64,000 bases of DNA from Marinomonas alcarazii (GTDB lineage Bacteria; Pseudomonadota; Gammaproteobacteria; Pseudomonadales; Marinomonadaceae), in assembly GCF_003208215.1 (NCBI RefSeq), contig NZ_QKLW01000001.1:1-64000 (forward strand), given 5' to 3'. The notes under the pieces were generated by a model that saw only the letters and a list, made by a program, of their open reading frames with translations, was not told the DNA's origin and did not search any database. The position numbers were made by a program, and so were the translations under genes. This document shows positions 27,835-36,626 of the stretch, in pieces (positions within the stretch are counted from its first letter, which is position 1; every line of letters starts with the position of its first letter).

Positions 27835-29508
27835 ATGTTGAGAGGCTTTGATACTTTTCGGAAGCGAATTACTTTATTGTCAGGTGGTTTGCTTCTTTCT
27901 TTGAGCTTGGTACTCATTGCTTCTTTTTACCAGCTGACTTCAACTCGTCTTTCGCAGGCAAGTGGCGAGTCGTTAGTCAGTCTTAGTCAATCTGTTTCAA
28001 ATATGCTAACCGCAAATTTGCTTGAGCGCGAACGCGAAATTTTTTTACTTAGTCAGCGATCTTCCTTATTTAAAAGCCAAAATTTAAATGAGCTACAAGA
28101 GGCGATAGATCAAATTAAAAGCTCTTATAAAAATTACGCTTGGATTGGTTTTGCCGACGCGAACGGAGTCGTGCTCGCGTCCGGTGATGGCATGCTTGCA
28201 GGTGCAGATGTTAGCCAACGACCTTGGTTTATTCATGGTAGTAAAGGTCCTTTTGTTAGTGATGTACATAAGGCGTTACTGCTTGAAAACTTACTGCCTA
28301 AGCCGAAAGACGGTACACCAATTCGTTTTGTTGATTTTTCGGCCCCTGTCATAGGGGAAAACGGAGAGTTAAAAGGGGTAGTTGTAACACATGCTGATTG
28401 GGTGTGGGTAAAAGAGGTTCTGGAGTCTTCCCTGACTGAAGCGTCTAAAAGAAGAGCAATCGATATTTTTATTATCGATAAAGATCATAATATTTTATAT
28501 CCCGACAATTCTCTGAATGATATCAAAGTGCCTGAGGGGCTGCCTGGTAATAGCCAATTCAAATCAGTGACTTGGCAAGATGGTCAAAAATATCTGACCA
28601 GTTTAGTGTCAGTGACACCTCCCAAATCTACAAATCTAGGTTGGCAAATTGTCGTACGTCAGCCTTTGTCTATTGCGATGGCAACCGTTAATGAGGTGCA
28701 TAAACTATTGCTGTTGTTTGGTGGGCTTGCCACCTTGTTTTGTATGTTTTTGGCATACCGATTTGCGAGCACTTTAAGTCGTCCACTAGAAAGGTTAGCG
28801 CTTACTGCTCAAAGTATTGAGCAAGGCAACCGTAACGCGACTTTCCAAGATGACAGTAAGTTGAGCGAGGTTGCCAGTCTGAGCTGTTCATTGGAAAAAA
28901 TGATGTCTTCTTTGTTGGTGCGAGAGCAGTCATTAATGCAAATGAATGTCACACTCGAGACAAAAGTACGCACTCGAACGGCCGAGTTAGAAGCCAGTAA
29001 TCGGTCTCTAGAGGTGATAATTCGGAAAGATCCATTAACCCACAGTTATAATCGTTTAGCGTTAGATGAAGCCCTGCTTGGTGAATATAACGTGGCGAAG
29101 CAAACACAGCAGACGTTCGCTGTGATCATGGCCGATGTCGATTATTTTAAAAAAGTAAACGATGTATATGGTCATACGGTTGGCGATACTGTGTTAAAAA
29201 ATATGGCTGTGCTGTTTGCTAGTCTTGTCGGAGATAAAGGCATGGTTGCTCGATTTGGCGGAGAAGAGTTTACGGTTTTATTGCCAAAATTCAGTGTCGA
29301 GGAGGCTAGAGTTATTGCTGAGTCTCTTCGGGCCGCGCTTGAAAAAGAAGAGATGAGCGATGGCCTATTTGTTACAGCAAGCTTTGGTGTGGCTATTTAC
29401 AAAGAAGATGATTCACTCTACGAACAGGTGCTTAACCGTGCTGATGCCGCGCTCTATGATGCTAAAGAGCAAGGGAGAAATAGGGTTGTTGTGAATAAGG
29501 CTTGCTAA
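27835..29508 (+). CDS. dCACHE-HAMP-GGDEF diguanylate cyclase
   Basis: The 557-residue membrane protein has one helix at about 15-35, a periplasmic double-CACHE sensor (ADANGVVLASGDG; PWFIHGSKGPFVSDVHK), a second helix at about 285-305, a HAMP linker, a short coiled coil and a GGDEF domain. The domain starts at RKDPLTHSYNRLAL, carries ADVDYFKKVNDVYGHTVGD for nucleotide and metal binding, and an intact GGEEF active site. The inhibitory RxxD site before GGEEF is absent (GDKG instead), so product inhibition by cyclic di-GMP is probably weak. It should make cyclic di-GMP in response to a small extracellular ligand, such as an amino acid or carboxylate typical for CACHE domains. Confidence 0.92.
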   Translation: MLRGFDTFRKRITLLSGGLLLSLSLVLIASFYQLTSTRLSQASGESLVSLSQSVSNMLTANLLEREREIFLLSQRSSLFKSQNLNELQEAIDQIKSSYKNYAWIGFADANGVVLASGDGMLAGADVSQRPWFIHGSKGPFVSDVHKALLLENLLPKPKDGTPIRFVDFSAPVIGENGELKGVVVTHADWVWVKEVLESSLTEASKRRAIDIFIIDKDHNILYPDNSLNDIKVPEGLPGNSQFKSVTWQDGQKYLTSLVSVTPPKSTNLGWQIVVRQPLSIAMATVNEVHKLLLLFGGLATLFCMFLAYRFASTLSRPLERLALTAQSIEQGNRNATFQDDSKLSEVASLSCSLEKMMSSLLVREQSLMQMNVTLETKVRTRTAELEASNRSLEVIIRKDPLTHSYNRLALDEALLGEYNVAKQTQQTFAVIMADVDYFKKVNDVYGHTVGDTVLKNMAVLFASLVGDKGMVARFGGEEFTVLLPKFSVEEARVIAESLRAALEKEEMSDGLFVTASFGVAIYKEDDSLYEQVLNRADAALYDAKEQGRNRVVVNKAC

Positions 29509-29547
29509 TTAATTGTTTTGATTAGGCCGCGTTTTGGTTACTTTGCC

Positions 29548-29982
29548 TTATTCACCATGATGTTCATGGCGAACATCGTCTATGTCTGATTCTAGCGCTT
29601 CGAGTATGGTGCAATGCTCGGCGCTTTCTTCTCCGCCACAGCAGGCATCTGATAAGCGTTTGAGTGAGGTTTGAAAGCGAGTGAGTTCCGCAAGTTTCCT
29701 TTCGACATCTGAAAGTTTGGTGTCGACAAGCACTTTTACATCAGCGCAGGCGTTGTCAGCTTTGTTTATTTCAATAGAAAGTAGCTCACGAATTTCGGCA
29801 AGAGTGAAGCCAACACCTTTCGCACGTAATATAAACTCTAAGGTTTCTTTGTCTTTTTCTGTATACAGCCGGTAGCCGGACTCTGATCGGCTTGAAGGGC
29901 TTAATAATCCATTTTTTTCATAGAAGCGTAATGTGTCATTATTGATGTCACAGGCTTTCGCTAACTCTCCGATTCGGTACAT
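29548..29982 (-). CDS. zntR: Zn(II)-responsive MerR-family regulator ZntR
   Basis: The 144-residue protein follows E. coli ZntR along its length: MYRIGELAKACDINNDTLRF winged helix, GYRLYT, GVGFTLAEIRELLSIEI, then a long dimerisation helix and the C-terminal metal loop DACCGGEESAEHCTILEALE. Cysteines at about 79, 113, 114 and 123 match the zinc ligands of ZntR. The tail HEHHGE adds histidines. ZntR untwists promoters with long spacers to turn on zinc export (zntA). No exporter gene is in the window, so its target lies elsewhere. A MerR-type promoter directly upstream suggests autoregulation. Confidence 0.92.
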   Translation of the reverse strand: MYRIGELAKACDINNDTLRFYEKNGLLSPSSRSESGYRLYTEKDKETLEFILRAKGVGFTLAEIRELLSIEINKADNACADVKVLVDTKLSDVERKLAELTRFQTSLKRLSDACCGGEESAEHCTILEALESDIDDVRHEHHGE

Positions 29983-30007
29983 ATTTTCTCTCCTACATAT
30001 TATTGAG

Positions 30008-30039
30008 AGTATAAACCTTAGAGATAAGTCCTAGGTCAA
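30008..30039 (-). promoter_or_regulatory. MerR-type promoter with 20-bp spacer upstream of zntR
   Basis: On the minus strand TTGACC (30039-30034) and TATACT (30013-30008) are 20 bp apart, the long spacing that MerR-family activators correct. The spacer carries an imperfect dyad (ACCTAGGAC opposite CTCTAAGGT), the expected place of the ZntR operator. Confidence 0.7.
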
Positions 30040-30171
30040 ATAGTTGAGGCTTTTTATTGCTATTTTGTGGTGGTGGCTTTTGTTATAGGGCTGATGTTTA
30101 TGGTATTTTGCTTGATGTTTATTGCTGCTTTTTACTTTATACCTCAGTTGGTTTTATAGGGAATCTTGTTT

Positions 30172-31266
30172 ATGCGTCGTTATTTGCCTTGGGCTATTCT
30201 AGCTCCTTTATTGATTGGTGGCTGTGCCTCGTCAGATAACACGCCAGCCTATCGTTCGTTAGATTCCTTCAAAGGGGATTCTGCTTGTTATGATCGTGAG
30301 GTGGAGCCTTACACTCCAGTTGTCGATACGCATTTACATTACCGACCATTTGATGGACGGGCGATTCCTTTTAACGAGGTAAATGACTATTTGTCTCGTA
30401 CTACGGTTCGATTTGCCAATGTCTATGGGATTGGGCAAATGTTGCCAGCGAATTCTTCTTGTTCTAATTATTTGAAATGTCCAGGCACGCCTGTGGCACC
30501 GACGACGCGAAACGATTTTGTTAATGCCGCAAACATGGTGGAGTACAAGCCCGATGACCTTCATCTTACTCTGTCGATGACGTTCACGGATTTATCGAAC
30601 CCAGAGCCAACTGTTGCGTTAATGGAGTTGTATGAAAAGGAATACCCTAGTTTGTTCCATTGGATGGGGGAGGTCAATTTAGTTAAGCAAGCTCAGTTTA
30701 ATAATCGTCATAAAGCTGCCACACCAAAAGACATCACTAAGTGGGCGGGTTTTATGGCCGAGTTAAGAGCCAGAGATTACCCGATAACGATTCACTCCGA
30801 TATCGGTAACAACGCAACGCCAACCTTATATTTGCCCTTAATGGAGAGGGCGTTGGCGCTGTATCCCGACAATAAAATTGTCTGGGCTCACATGGGTATT
30901 TCTTATGAACAAACCTCTTTGGATGCGGCAACGCACATTGCCATTTTATCGCGCTTGTTGGATCAATACCCGAATCTGATGATAGATATTTCGTGGCGTG
31001 TACTAGAGGATTACTATTTTAGTAAGTTTGGGAATCGGAGCAAATACGTTGCTTTTATGAATCGTTACTCTGATCGTATTTTGCCTGGATCTGATTTTGT
31101 CGCCTTCCGGAATAATAGTTTTAAGGTGTATCAGTCTGAACTAGAAGCGACTAGCCGAATTCTGCAATATATTGATGATGATGCCTTTCGAAACATCGCC
31201 TTGGGAGAAAATTATTTTCAGTTATTGAATCTAGATTTTCAGGCTCCAATGGTTTGTCAGAGTTAG
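30172..31266 (+). CDS. Lipoprotein of the amidohydrolase (TIM-barrel metal hydrolase) family
   Basis: The 364-residue protein begins with a lipoprotein signal (LLIGGC, lipidated Cys at about 18). The mature part has the marks of amidohydrolase-related (Amidohydro_2) enzymes: VVDTHLHYRP with the HxH metal motif, PITIHSDIG with a histidine at the end of a barrel strand, KIVWAHMGIS with another, and ILPGSDFVAF with the last conserved aspartate. It should be a metal-dependent hydrolase or decarboxylase on the outer membrane or in the periplasm; the substrate is unknown. Start ATG 30172 is favoured over TTG 30166 because AGGGA lies nine bases upstream. Confidence 0.85.
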   Translation: MRRYLPWAILAPLLIGGCASSDNTPAYRSLDSFKGDSACYDREVEPYTPVVDTHLHYRPFDGRAIPFNEVNDYLSRTTVRFANVYGIGQMLPANSSCSNYLKCPGTPVAPTTRNDFVNAANMVEYKPDDLHLTLSMTFTDLSNPEPTVALMELYEKEYPSLFHWMGEVNLVKQAQFNNRHKAATPKDITKWAGFMAELRARDYPITIHSDIGNNATPTLYLPLMERALALYPDNKIVWAHMGISYEQTSLDAATHIAILSRLLDQYPNLMIDISWRVLEDYYFSKFGNRSKYVAFMNRYSDRILPGSDFVAFRNNSFKVYQSELEATSRILQYIDDDAFRNIALGENYFQLLNLDFQAPMVCQS

Positions 31267-31377
31267 TGTGTAGGTTTTTGTTGTTGGTTTTTCATTGTTT
31301 ATTCATTCTCTTTCGTTGTTAATTTTATCGACTTGTACCATGCTGGTGTAAGTCAAATTAATGATAGGTAGGGAAGT

Positions 31378-32028
31378 ATGGAAAAGCTGGCGTCTAATCG
31401 TCATCAATCGATTGGAGAAGAAGTAGCGAATAGCATTAGCCATGGTCTAGGTTTGATTGCTGCCATTGTTGGTACTCCGTTTCTTATTTTGAGCGCAATG
31501 CGCTATGCCGATGTGAGCTATGTTGTTGGGGTCAGTATTTTTTCAGCAACGATGATCATACTGTATTTAGCCTCGACTCTTTATCATGCAATGCCTAAAG
31601 GCAAACTGAAATATGTGTTTCGAGTGATCGATCACTCAGCAGTGTATTTATTGATTGCTGGAACCTATACACCTTTTATGTTGGGAGTGTTGGAAGGTGC
31701 TTGGGGCTGGTCATTACTGGTTTCTGTTTGGGGGCTTGCAACGATTGGCGTTGGACTTAAGGCATTTGGTAAAGTCTCTCACCCTGCTGTTTCAACCATT
31801 CTTTATGTCGTATTGGGATGGCTGATTCTGATTGCAATTAAGCCACTTGTCACTTTAATGGCACCGACCGGGTTGCTTCTGTTGGTCTTGGGCGGCGTGC
31901 TTTACACCCTTGGCGTAGTGTTCTTTATACTGGATTCACGATTGCGTTATGGGCATTTGGTTTGGCATTTATTCGTACTTGGCGGTACGGTTTGTCATTA
32001 TTTTTCAATCTATTTTTATGGTGCTTAG
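31378..32028 (+). CDS. trhA: Hemolysin III family (TrhA/YqfA, PAQR-like) membrane protein
   Basis: The 216-residue protein has seven predicted membrane helices and the conserved polar positions of the HlyIII/PAQR family: EEVANSISHGLG at the start, STLYHAMP after the second helix, RVIDHSAVYLLIAGTYTPF in the middle, and LVWHLFVLGGTVCHYFSIY near the end, with histidines that bind zinc in PAQR receptors. E. coli TrhA affects membrane energy balance and fluidity; the hemolysin name comes from one Bacillus member. AGGGA upstream supports the start. Confidence 0.92.
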   Translation: MEKLASNRHQSIGEEVANSISHGLGLIAAIVGTPFLILSAMRYADVSYVVGVSIFSATMIILYLASTLYHAMPKGKLKYVFRVIDHSAVYLLIAGTYTPFMLGVLEGAWGWSLLVSVWGLATIGVGLKAFGKVSHPAVSTILYVVLGWLILIAIKPLVTLMAPTGLLLLVLGGVLYTLGVVFFILDSRLRYGHLVWHLFVLGGTVCHYFSIYFYGA

Positions 32029-32055
32029 CGAGATTTTTGACAAAAATCGAATGCG

Positions 32056-32454
32056 CTATTGACCTGTTTTTGTTTGCCATTTGTGCAATGTTTTTAATTG
32101 CTCGAGCAACAAGGATTTGTTGTTTGGTGTTAGTTCGTTAAATAAGCTTAATACCATTTTCGCTTCATGAGTGAAGTGAAAATCGGCAGGGTTCCCCTCA
32201 TGCTTTTCTTTATCATCTTCTTGTCTTAAAAAGTCGACTATGTCTTCAGGAGAATGCTCGCTGGCAGCGTATAAGATAGATGGTTTGGTATCTAAAGCCA
32301 TAGCCAGTTTTTGTAAGACTTTTTGCGAGGGTTGTCTTTGACCTTTTTCAATTCGTGAGACATTGCTGGTGGCCATGTCAGCTTCCAGTGCGACTTGTTC
32401 CTGAGTCATCTTGCGATGAATACGCAAAAATTTTATAGCTTGGCCAATATTCAT
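32056..32454 (-). CDS. XRE-family helix-turn-helix regulator
   Basis: The 132-residue protein has an N-terminal XRE helix-turn-helix (KFLRIHRKMTQEQVALEADM then ATSNVSRIEKGQRQPSQKVL) and a C-terminal helical part of about 70 residues without a known ligand domain. It looks like a small dimeric repressor. It is divergent from a frameshifted EAL gene, and the space between them holds at least two TTGCC-N5-GGCAA palindromes and a third related site. One palindrome covers the spacer of the rightward promoter. Control of its own gene and of the EAL gene is therefore likely. Confidence 0.85.
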   Translation of the reverse strand: MNIGQAIKFLRIHRKMTQEQVALEADMATSNVSRIEKGQRQPSQKVLQKLAMALDTKPSILYAASEHSPEDIVDFLRQEDDKEKHEGNPADFHFTHEAKMVLSLFNELTPNNKSLLLEQLKTLHKWQTKTGQ

Positions 32455-32473
32455 GGCAAGATTATCCGTCTAA

Positions 32474-32492
32474 TTTTGCCTATATGGCAAAA
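32474..32492. promoter_or_regulatory. XRE operator candidate 1
   Basis: TTTTGCC-TATAT-GGCAAAA is a perfect 19-bp palindrome 20 bp upstream of the XRE start codon, well placed for autorepression. Confidence 0.7.
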
Positions 32493-32509
32493 CCTGACAG
32501 GCAATTTGC

Positions 32510-32538
32510 TTGACACTATTTGCCATATAGGCAATATT
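32510..32538 (+). promoter_or_regulatory. Promoter with embedded XRE operator candidate 2
   Basis: TTGACA (32510-32515) and AATATT (32533-32538) are 17 bp apart and point toward the EAL gene. The palindrome TTGCC-ATATA-GGCAA (32519-32533) fills the spacer, so bound regulator would block RNA polymerase. Confidence 0.6.
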
Positions 32539-32545
32539 GACAACA

Positions 32546-32566
32546 TTTTGTGTCTAAAAGACAAAA
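32546..32566. promoter_or_regulatory. Third palindrome in the XRE-EAL control region
   Basis: TGTCT-AAA-AGACA (32551-32563) lies inside wider arms TTTTGT and ACAAAA. It differs from the TTGCC sites and may bind another protein or mark the transcript start region. Confidence 0.45.
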
Positions 32567-32615
32567 TTTTGATTGCGTTATGTACGAATCGAGACATGCA
32601 GTTGAAGGTTTTTTT

Positions 32616-32735
32616 GTGAAAAATGATGGTTCAAATATTGAGTGTGATCAGCATCATGCACAAGAAGCGAATGGTGACTTTATTGTATTGAACAGTAAAG
32701 GTGTGATTGTTTTTGTAACAAAGAGGCAGAATTAG
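32616..32735 (+). pseudogene. 5' part of the EAL gene, separated by a frameshift
   Basis: A GTG at 32616 with GAAGG seven bases upstream opens a frame that reads through NDGSNIECDQHHAQEANGDF and GVIVFVTK, then stops at TAG 32733-32735. The next frame continues KEAELARVNLKAWSILPFNR into the EAL protein. One extra A in AACAAAGAGG (about 32718-32723) would join both into one frame of about 384 residues. The joined N-terminal part of about 140 residues has no domain that I recognise. Confidence 0.65.
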
Positions 32736-32836
32736 CTCGTGTCAATTTAAAAGCATGGTCAATTTTACCTTTTAATCGGTTTCGGTTAGATGACAAAAAT
32801 CAACTGTTTGAGCTGAGTAAGCTTAAAAAGTCCGTC

Positions 32837-33766
32837 ATGAAGGAGGCTAGGCTTTTATTTATGGAAAATGGAGTGAATACACATAAAGTGAAAATGTGGG
32901 TTAATGCTTTTTGGCTATTAGGGAAGCACTATTACAGTCTGTTTTTTCAAAAACGTTTTGTGGAGCCAGAGTGGCTTGCTGCATTGTCGTCTGCTAAAAA
33001 AGCTCAGGCTTTAAAGGCAGATTTAAATGGCGATTTGCTCGACCTACATTATCAGCCTCAGATAAATATTTTAGATGATAGTCTTCATGGCGTGGAAGCG
33101 TTGGCCAGGTGGACAAGCAAAGCGTTTGGCAGGGTTGCTCCTGACGACTTTATTGCTTTGGCAGAAGAAAATGGGTTAATTGCAGATTTGGATCTATGGG
33201 TTCTCAATCGTGCTTGTCAGCAATTGGCGCTATGGCGAAAGCAGGGCATTAAAATTCCTACTGTTGCCGTTAATTTTTCACCGCTTACCTTTACTTACGC
33301 CCACTTAGAACAAAAGGTACAAGCTATTCTAGAGGAAAATAGCTTATTGCCTTCGGATTTGGTTATAGAAGTGACTGAGAATAAGTCCATTAACACATCA
33401 TGCAGTTTAGCTAATACTATTGCACGAATTCATGCGATGGGTGTGGCTATTTCTTTAGATGATTTTGGCACAGGGTATTCGAATCTTAAACGCTTACTGA
33501 AATTTCCCGTGTCACAGTTGAAATTAGACAGAGTGTTTGTGGATGGCTTATCCAATGAGTGTTATAGCGAAATGTCTCAGGAACTTAGCAAGGTCGTGTT
33601 ATCTCTTTGCAAAACGATGCGTGCAACAGCTATTGCCGAAGGGGTCGAAACACAGCAGCAGTTATCCCATTTAACCTCAATGGGTTATGGGGTTGTACAA
33701 GGGTATATTTTTTCTCCTCCTCTACCACAATTGGAATTTGAGCATTGGTGCTTTAAAAGGAATTAA
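32837..33766 (+). CDS. EAL-domain cyclic-di-GMP phosphodiesterase (3' part of frameshifted gene)
   Basis: The frame gives up to 309 residues from ATG 32837; the coding frame itself runs further upstream to the frameshift near 32720, so this start may not be natural. ATG 32861 also exists with AAGGAGG at a rather long distance. The EAL domain (residues about 75-305) keeps all catalytic marks: GVEALARW, the Asn in VNFSP, EVTENKS, LDDFGTGYSNL, LKLDRVF and IAEGVET. It should therefore split cyclic di-GMP if made. The gene is under a promoter overlapped by an operator of the divergent XRE regulator. Confidence 0.85.
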   Translation: MKEARLLFMENGVNTHKVKMWVNAFWLLGKHYYSLFFQKRFVEPEWLAALSSAKKAQALKADLNGDLLDLHYQPQINILDDSLHGVEALARWTSKAFGRVAPDDFIALAEENGLIADLDLWVLNRACQQLALWRKQGIKIPTVAVNFSPLTFTYAHLEQKVQAILEENSLLPSDLVIEVTENKSINTSCSLANTIARIHAMGVAISLDDFGTGYSNLKRLLKFPVSQLKLDRVFVDGLSNECYSEMSQELSKVVLSLCKTMRATAIAEGVETQQQLSHLTSMGYGVVQGYIFSPPLPQLEFEHWCFKRN

Positions 33767-33827
33767 GTGTGTTAGGGAAATATAAGCGTTAATCAGATTT
33801 ACAACATAGTATCTAAAGGAAGTACAC

Positions 33828-35447
33828 ATGCTACGTAATATCAATATTAGGTCTCGATTATTAATGGCGTTTACTGTCATTATATTTTTGCTTGTTTGCC
33901 TCGGTGGCGTGAGTATGTCAGCGATGAAAAGTATTCGAGCCAATTCAGAGATGATTGAAACGAATATTGTACCCGCTATTGCAAGCTTGGGTGACGTCAA
34001 CAGTAATTTAATGCGAGTGAGGATATTTACATTAAGGCTGTTAAACGGGACTAGCCAAGAAGCAAAGAAAGCCACAGTCGCGGACCTAGAAAAAATTATA
34101 AAAGACGTTGAGCAATATCTATCAGAGTATGAAGCCACTATATATTTAGAAAGCGAGCGGCGCTTATTCGAAGAGTTTAAAAAGTCGCAAGCCAGTTATT
34201 TTAACGTCCAAAAAGAAGTGGTTTCTGCCTCACTACAAGGAAATACAGACGCTCTATCAGTGTTAGTTCCTAAGATGAATGACGCTGCAGATAACATGGT
34301 TGTGGTGTTGAGAAACATAGTGGCAGCAAACCAGGAAGGTGCTGAGATCGCCAGTGCAGATTCACGGGAAATGTATAATGAAAGCTTCATTCTCATTATT
34401 ATTATCGCTGTTATTGCAGCTGCAGCGGCTTCAGTTATAGCTGTGGTCCTTTCTCGAAGCATTAATAAACCTTTGCAGGACGCTGTTGCCTCCGCAGAAG
34501 TGATTGCTAGCGGTGACTTGACTCAAACTATCCACGTTGATGGCGATGATGAATTAACTCGTTTAACCACTGCTTTGAAAGCCATGCAAGGGAACTTACG
34601 AACAGCGATTGTTCATATTGCAGATTCATCCGGGCAACTTGCATCGGCCGCCGAAGAGCTAAATACGGTCACAGAAAACTCGTCAAATATCCTCATGCAG
34701 CAGAATGAGGAAATTCAGCAAGCCGCGGCTGCGATTACTCAAATGAGTACGGCAATAGACGAAGTGGCTCAAACGGCACAGCAAACGTCTGAAGGTTCAG
34801 TCGAATCGGCATCATTGGCGGAAGAAGGCAAGGCGCGAGTAAGCGAAACGACCGCTGTTATTCTTGATATGAATAAAGAAATGACAGCCAGCACTGGCGT
34901 TATTAATCAATTGGCAGAACAAGTCGCATCGATTAGCCAAATCTTGGATGTTATTCGCGCTGTAGCAGAGCAAACGAATTTATTGGCGCTAAACGCTGCC
35001 ATTGAAGCGGCAAGAGCGGGTGAAGCTGGAAGAGGGTTTGCGGTTGTGGCTGATGAGGTAAGAAGCCTTGCTCATCGTACTCAAGAGTCGACAGGTGAAA
35101 TTGAAACCATGGTTCGTCAAGTCCAGATTTCGGCAAACGATGCTGTTTCGTCAATGGAAAACACTAGCCACAAAACGAACCAAGCTCAAACCGTTGCTGC
35201 TGAAGCATCTCAAGCGCTAGAAAAAATAACGGCACGCATTCTTGCTATTAGTGACAGCAATCACGTGATTGCAAGTGCTGCGGAAGAGCAATCTACCGTA
35301 TCGAAAGAAATCGATAGCAACATTTCTACGATTAGCGATTTAGCAACGCAAACGGTAGTTGGTGCCAATGAAACAAGTTCAAGTGCCGCTGAATTAACGC
35401 GTTTAGCTGTCGAGCTGAATGAACTGGTTGTTAAATTCAAAGTATAA
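33828..35447 (+). CDS. Methyl-accepting chemotaxis protein
   Basis: The 539-residue receptor has a membrane helix at about 10-30, a periplasmic four-helix-bundle sensor (about 31-185), a second helix (about 186-208), HAMP (about 210-262) and a long cytoplasmic signalling helix pair. The hairpin tip is [20 protein letters not shown] followed by [18 protein letters not shown], the strictly conserved contact for CheW and CheA. No C-terminal CheR-docking pentapeptide is seen (it ends VVKFKV). AAGGAAG before the ATG fits the start. The ligand is not predictable from the sensor domain. Confidence 0.94.
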   Translation: MLRNINIRSRLLMAFTVIIFLLVCLGGVSMSAMKSIRANSEMIETNIVPAIASLGDVNSNLMRVRIFTLRLLNGTSQEAKKATVADLEKIIKDVEQYLSEYEATIYLESERRLFEEFKKSQASYFNVQKEVVSASLQGNTDALSVLVPKMNDAADNMVVVLRNIVAANQEGAEIASADSREMYNESFILIIIIAVIAAAAASVIAVVLSRSINKPLQDAVASAEVIASGDLTQTIHVDGDDELTRLTTALKAMQGNLRTAIVHIADSSGQLASAAEELNTVTENSSNILMQQNEEIQQAAAAITQMSTAIDEVAQTAQQTSEGSVESASLAEEGKARVSETTAVILDMNKEMTASTGVINQLAEQVASISQILDVIRAVAEQTNLLALNAAIEAARAGEAGRGFAVVADEVRSLAHRTQESTGEIETMVRQVQISANDAVSSMENTSHKTNQAQTVAAEASQALEKITARILAISDSNHVIASAAEEQSTVSKEIDSNISTISDLATQTVVGANETSSSAAELTRLAVELNELVVKFKV

Positions 35448-35603
35448 ATAATCATTTTTACTGGTCTAGCCTGCGAAGTGTGGTGGCTGTGTCTGCTTTT
35501 AGGCTAGATCGGTAGTATACTGTTTCCTTTCTATGATCAAAAAGATCTGTTTTTGATTCTCTGTCTGCCTTCGACACTTTCTTTTAGGTAACTTATTGCT
35601 TTT

Positions 35604-35894
35604 ATGACCATCGACCTAAAGAACATTACTGAGCATGATATTACGTGTGCAAACTGCCAAGCTTGTTGCTGCCGAATGGAAGTGATGATAATTAGTGATA
35701 CTGGTGTGCCAGATAAGCATGTTTCAGTGGACGAATGGGGTGGAGAAACCATGTTGAGATTAGACGATGGCTGGTGTTCTGCCGTTGATAGAGAGACCTA
35801 TCTTTGTACCATTTATGAAAACCGCCCTTGGATCTGCAGAGAGTTTGAAATGGGTTCTGAGGAGTGCGTCGAAGTGTTTAACGTGGTTGATTAA
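35604..35894 (+). CDS. YkgJ family cysteine-cluster protein
   Basis: The 96-residue protein has the CxxCxxCCC-type cluster near the start (CANCQACCCRME at residues 15-26) and further conserved cysteines (GWCSAVDR, YLCTIYENRPWICREFE). This is the YkgJ / zinc- or iron-chelating (CxxCxxCC) family, which binds a metal ion or Fe-S cluster; its exact role is unknown. The thioredoxin-like gene follows 23 bp later, so the two may form an operon related to metal or thiol homeostasis. Confidence 0.85.
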   Translation: MTIDLKNITEHDITCANCQACCCRMEVMIISDTGVPDKHVSVDEWGGETMLRLDDGWCSAVDRETYLCTIYENRPWICREFEMGSEECVEVFNVVD

Positions 35895-35917
35895 TAGTGT
35901 TTGAAGGAGGGAGTGTT

Positions 35918-36256
35918 ATGCAAGCCAGTGTGATGGGATTTAATCCAGATTATTCAAAAGAGGCTCCAGCATTTGAAGACCTTCAGGCGCTTGATGGATC
36001 TGCTGTTTTGGAGTTCGGCACACCTTGGTGTGGACATTGCCAAGCGTCTAGGACTGCCGTCGAAAGCGTTCTGAAGGCAAGGCCAGACTTGTTTCACATT
36101 AAAATTTTTGATGGTAAAGGTAAGCGCCTTGGTCGCCAATTTGGTGTAAAGCTTTGGCCAACGCTTATTTTATTAAAAGACGGTCAAGAAGTAGACCGAA
36201 TAGTTCGCTTTACTTCACCTGATGAGGTCATGGCGTTGCTTGCTCGGCAGTGTTAA
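35918..36256 (+). CDS. Thioredoxin-like protein
   Basis: The 112-residue protein has a thioredoxin fold with active site TPWCGHC (residues about 34-40), a cis-proline site KLWPTLILLKDG and the usual strand order. GHC replaces the GPC of classical thioredoxin, as often in DsbA-like or PDI-like proteins, and suggests a more oxidising potential. No signal peptide, so it acts in the cytoplasm. ATG 35918 with GGAGG seven bases upstream is preferred over the GTG at 35897. Confidence 0.9.
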   Translation: MQASVMGFNPDYSKEAPAFEDLQALDGSAVLEFGTPWCGHCQASRTAVESVLKARPDLFHIKIFDGKGKRLGRQFGVKLWPTLILLKDGQEVDRIVRFTSPDEVMALLARQC

Positions 36257-36282
36257 TTCATTGTTGATCATTTTAAAAATGT

Positions 36283-36549
36283 TCAAACAGTGATGTCTAT
36301 CAACCGACCAACCGTTTTATCTGAAGCCTCGATTACGTTTGCATTGGCTTGAGCTTCTAGCACGCTACTTTTGGCTTCAATTAGGCCATCTTGGACCTGT
36401 GAGCCATAAAGGTCAGGCTGTTGCGCTGCTTTGGGGTCAAGTGTCGGTAATGAGGCACTTGCCACTTTTTGGCTTGCTTGATCTAGCTTGTCTTGGCTGC
36501 GCTGTAAGCCTTGTTGACCATAAATAAATGACGAACTATTGATTTCCAT
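36283..36549 (-). CDS. Small orphan flagellar rod/hook-like protein
   Basis: The 88-residue protein starts MEINSSSFIYGQQGLQRSQD and ends with AQANANVIEASDKTVGRLID and ITV. These ends resemble the N- and C-terminal helices of flagellar axial proteins (FlgB/FlgC/FlgE type) and short proteins of pseudomonads with the same layout, but the central domain is missing. ATG 36549 with GAGG six bases upstream is chosen over a longer start at 36567. No flagellar genes are nearby. It may be a shortened axial paralogue or a separate small family. Confidence 0.65.
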   Translation of the reverse strand: MEINSSSFIYGQQGLQRSQDKLDQASQKVASASLPTLDPKAAQQPDLYGSQVQDGLIEAKSSVLEAQANANVIEASDKTVGRLIDITV

Positions 36550-36626
36550 AAGCGGCCTCAATTTCAATTAATAGGTAAATACTAGCACAATAATATGATT
36601 GTTTTTTATACAATGGTTGTTTTTTT

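Noticed and set aside
35465..35508. Possible terminator after the chemotaxis gene (TCTAGCCT / AGGCTAGA)
   Set aside because: The 8-bp stem has a loop of about 28 bases and no T-run, so I do not call it.
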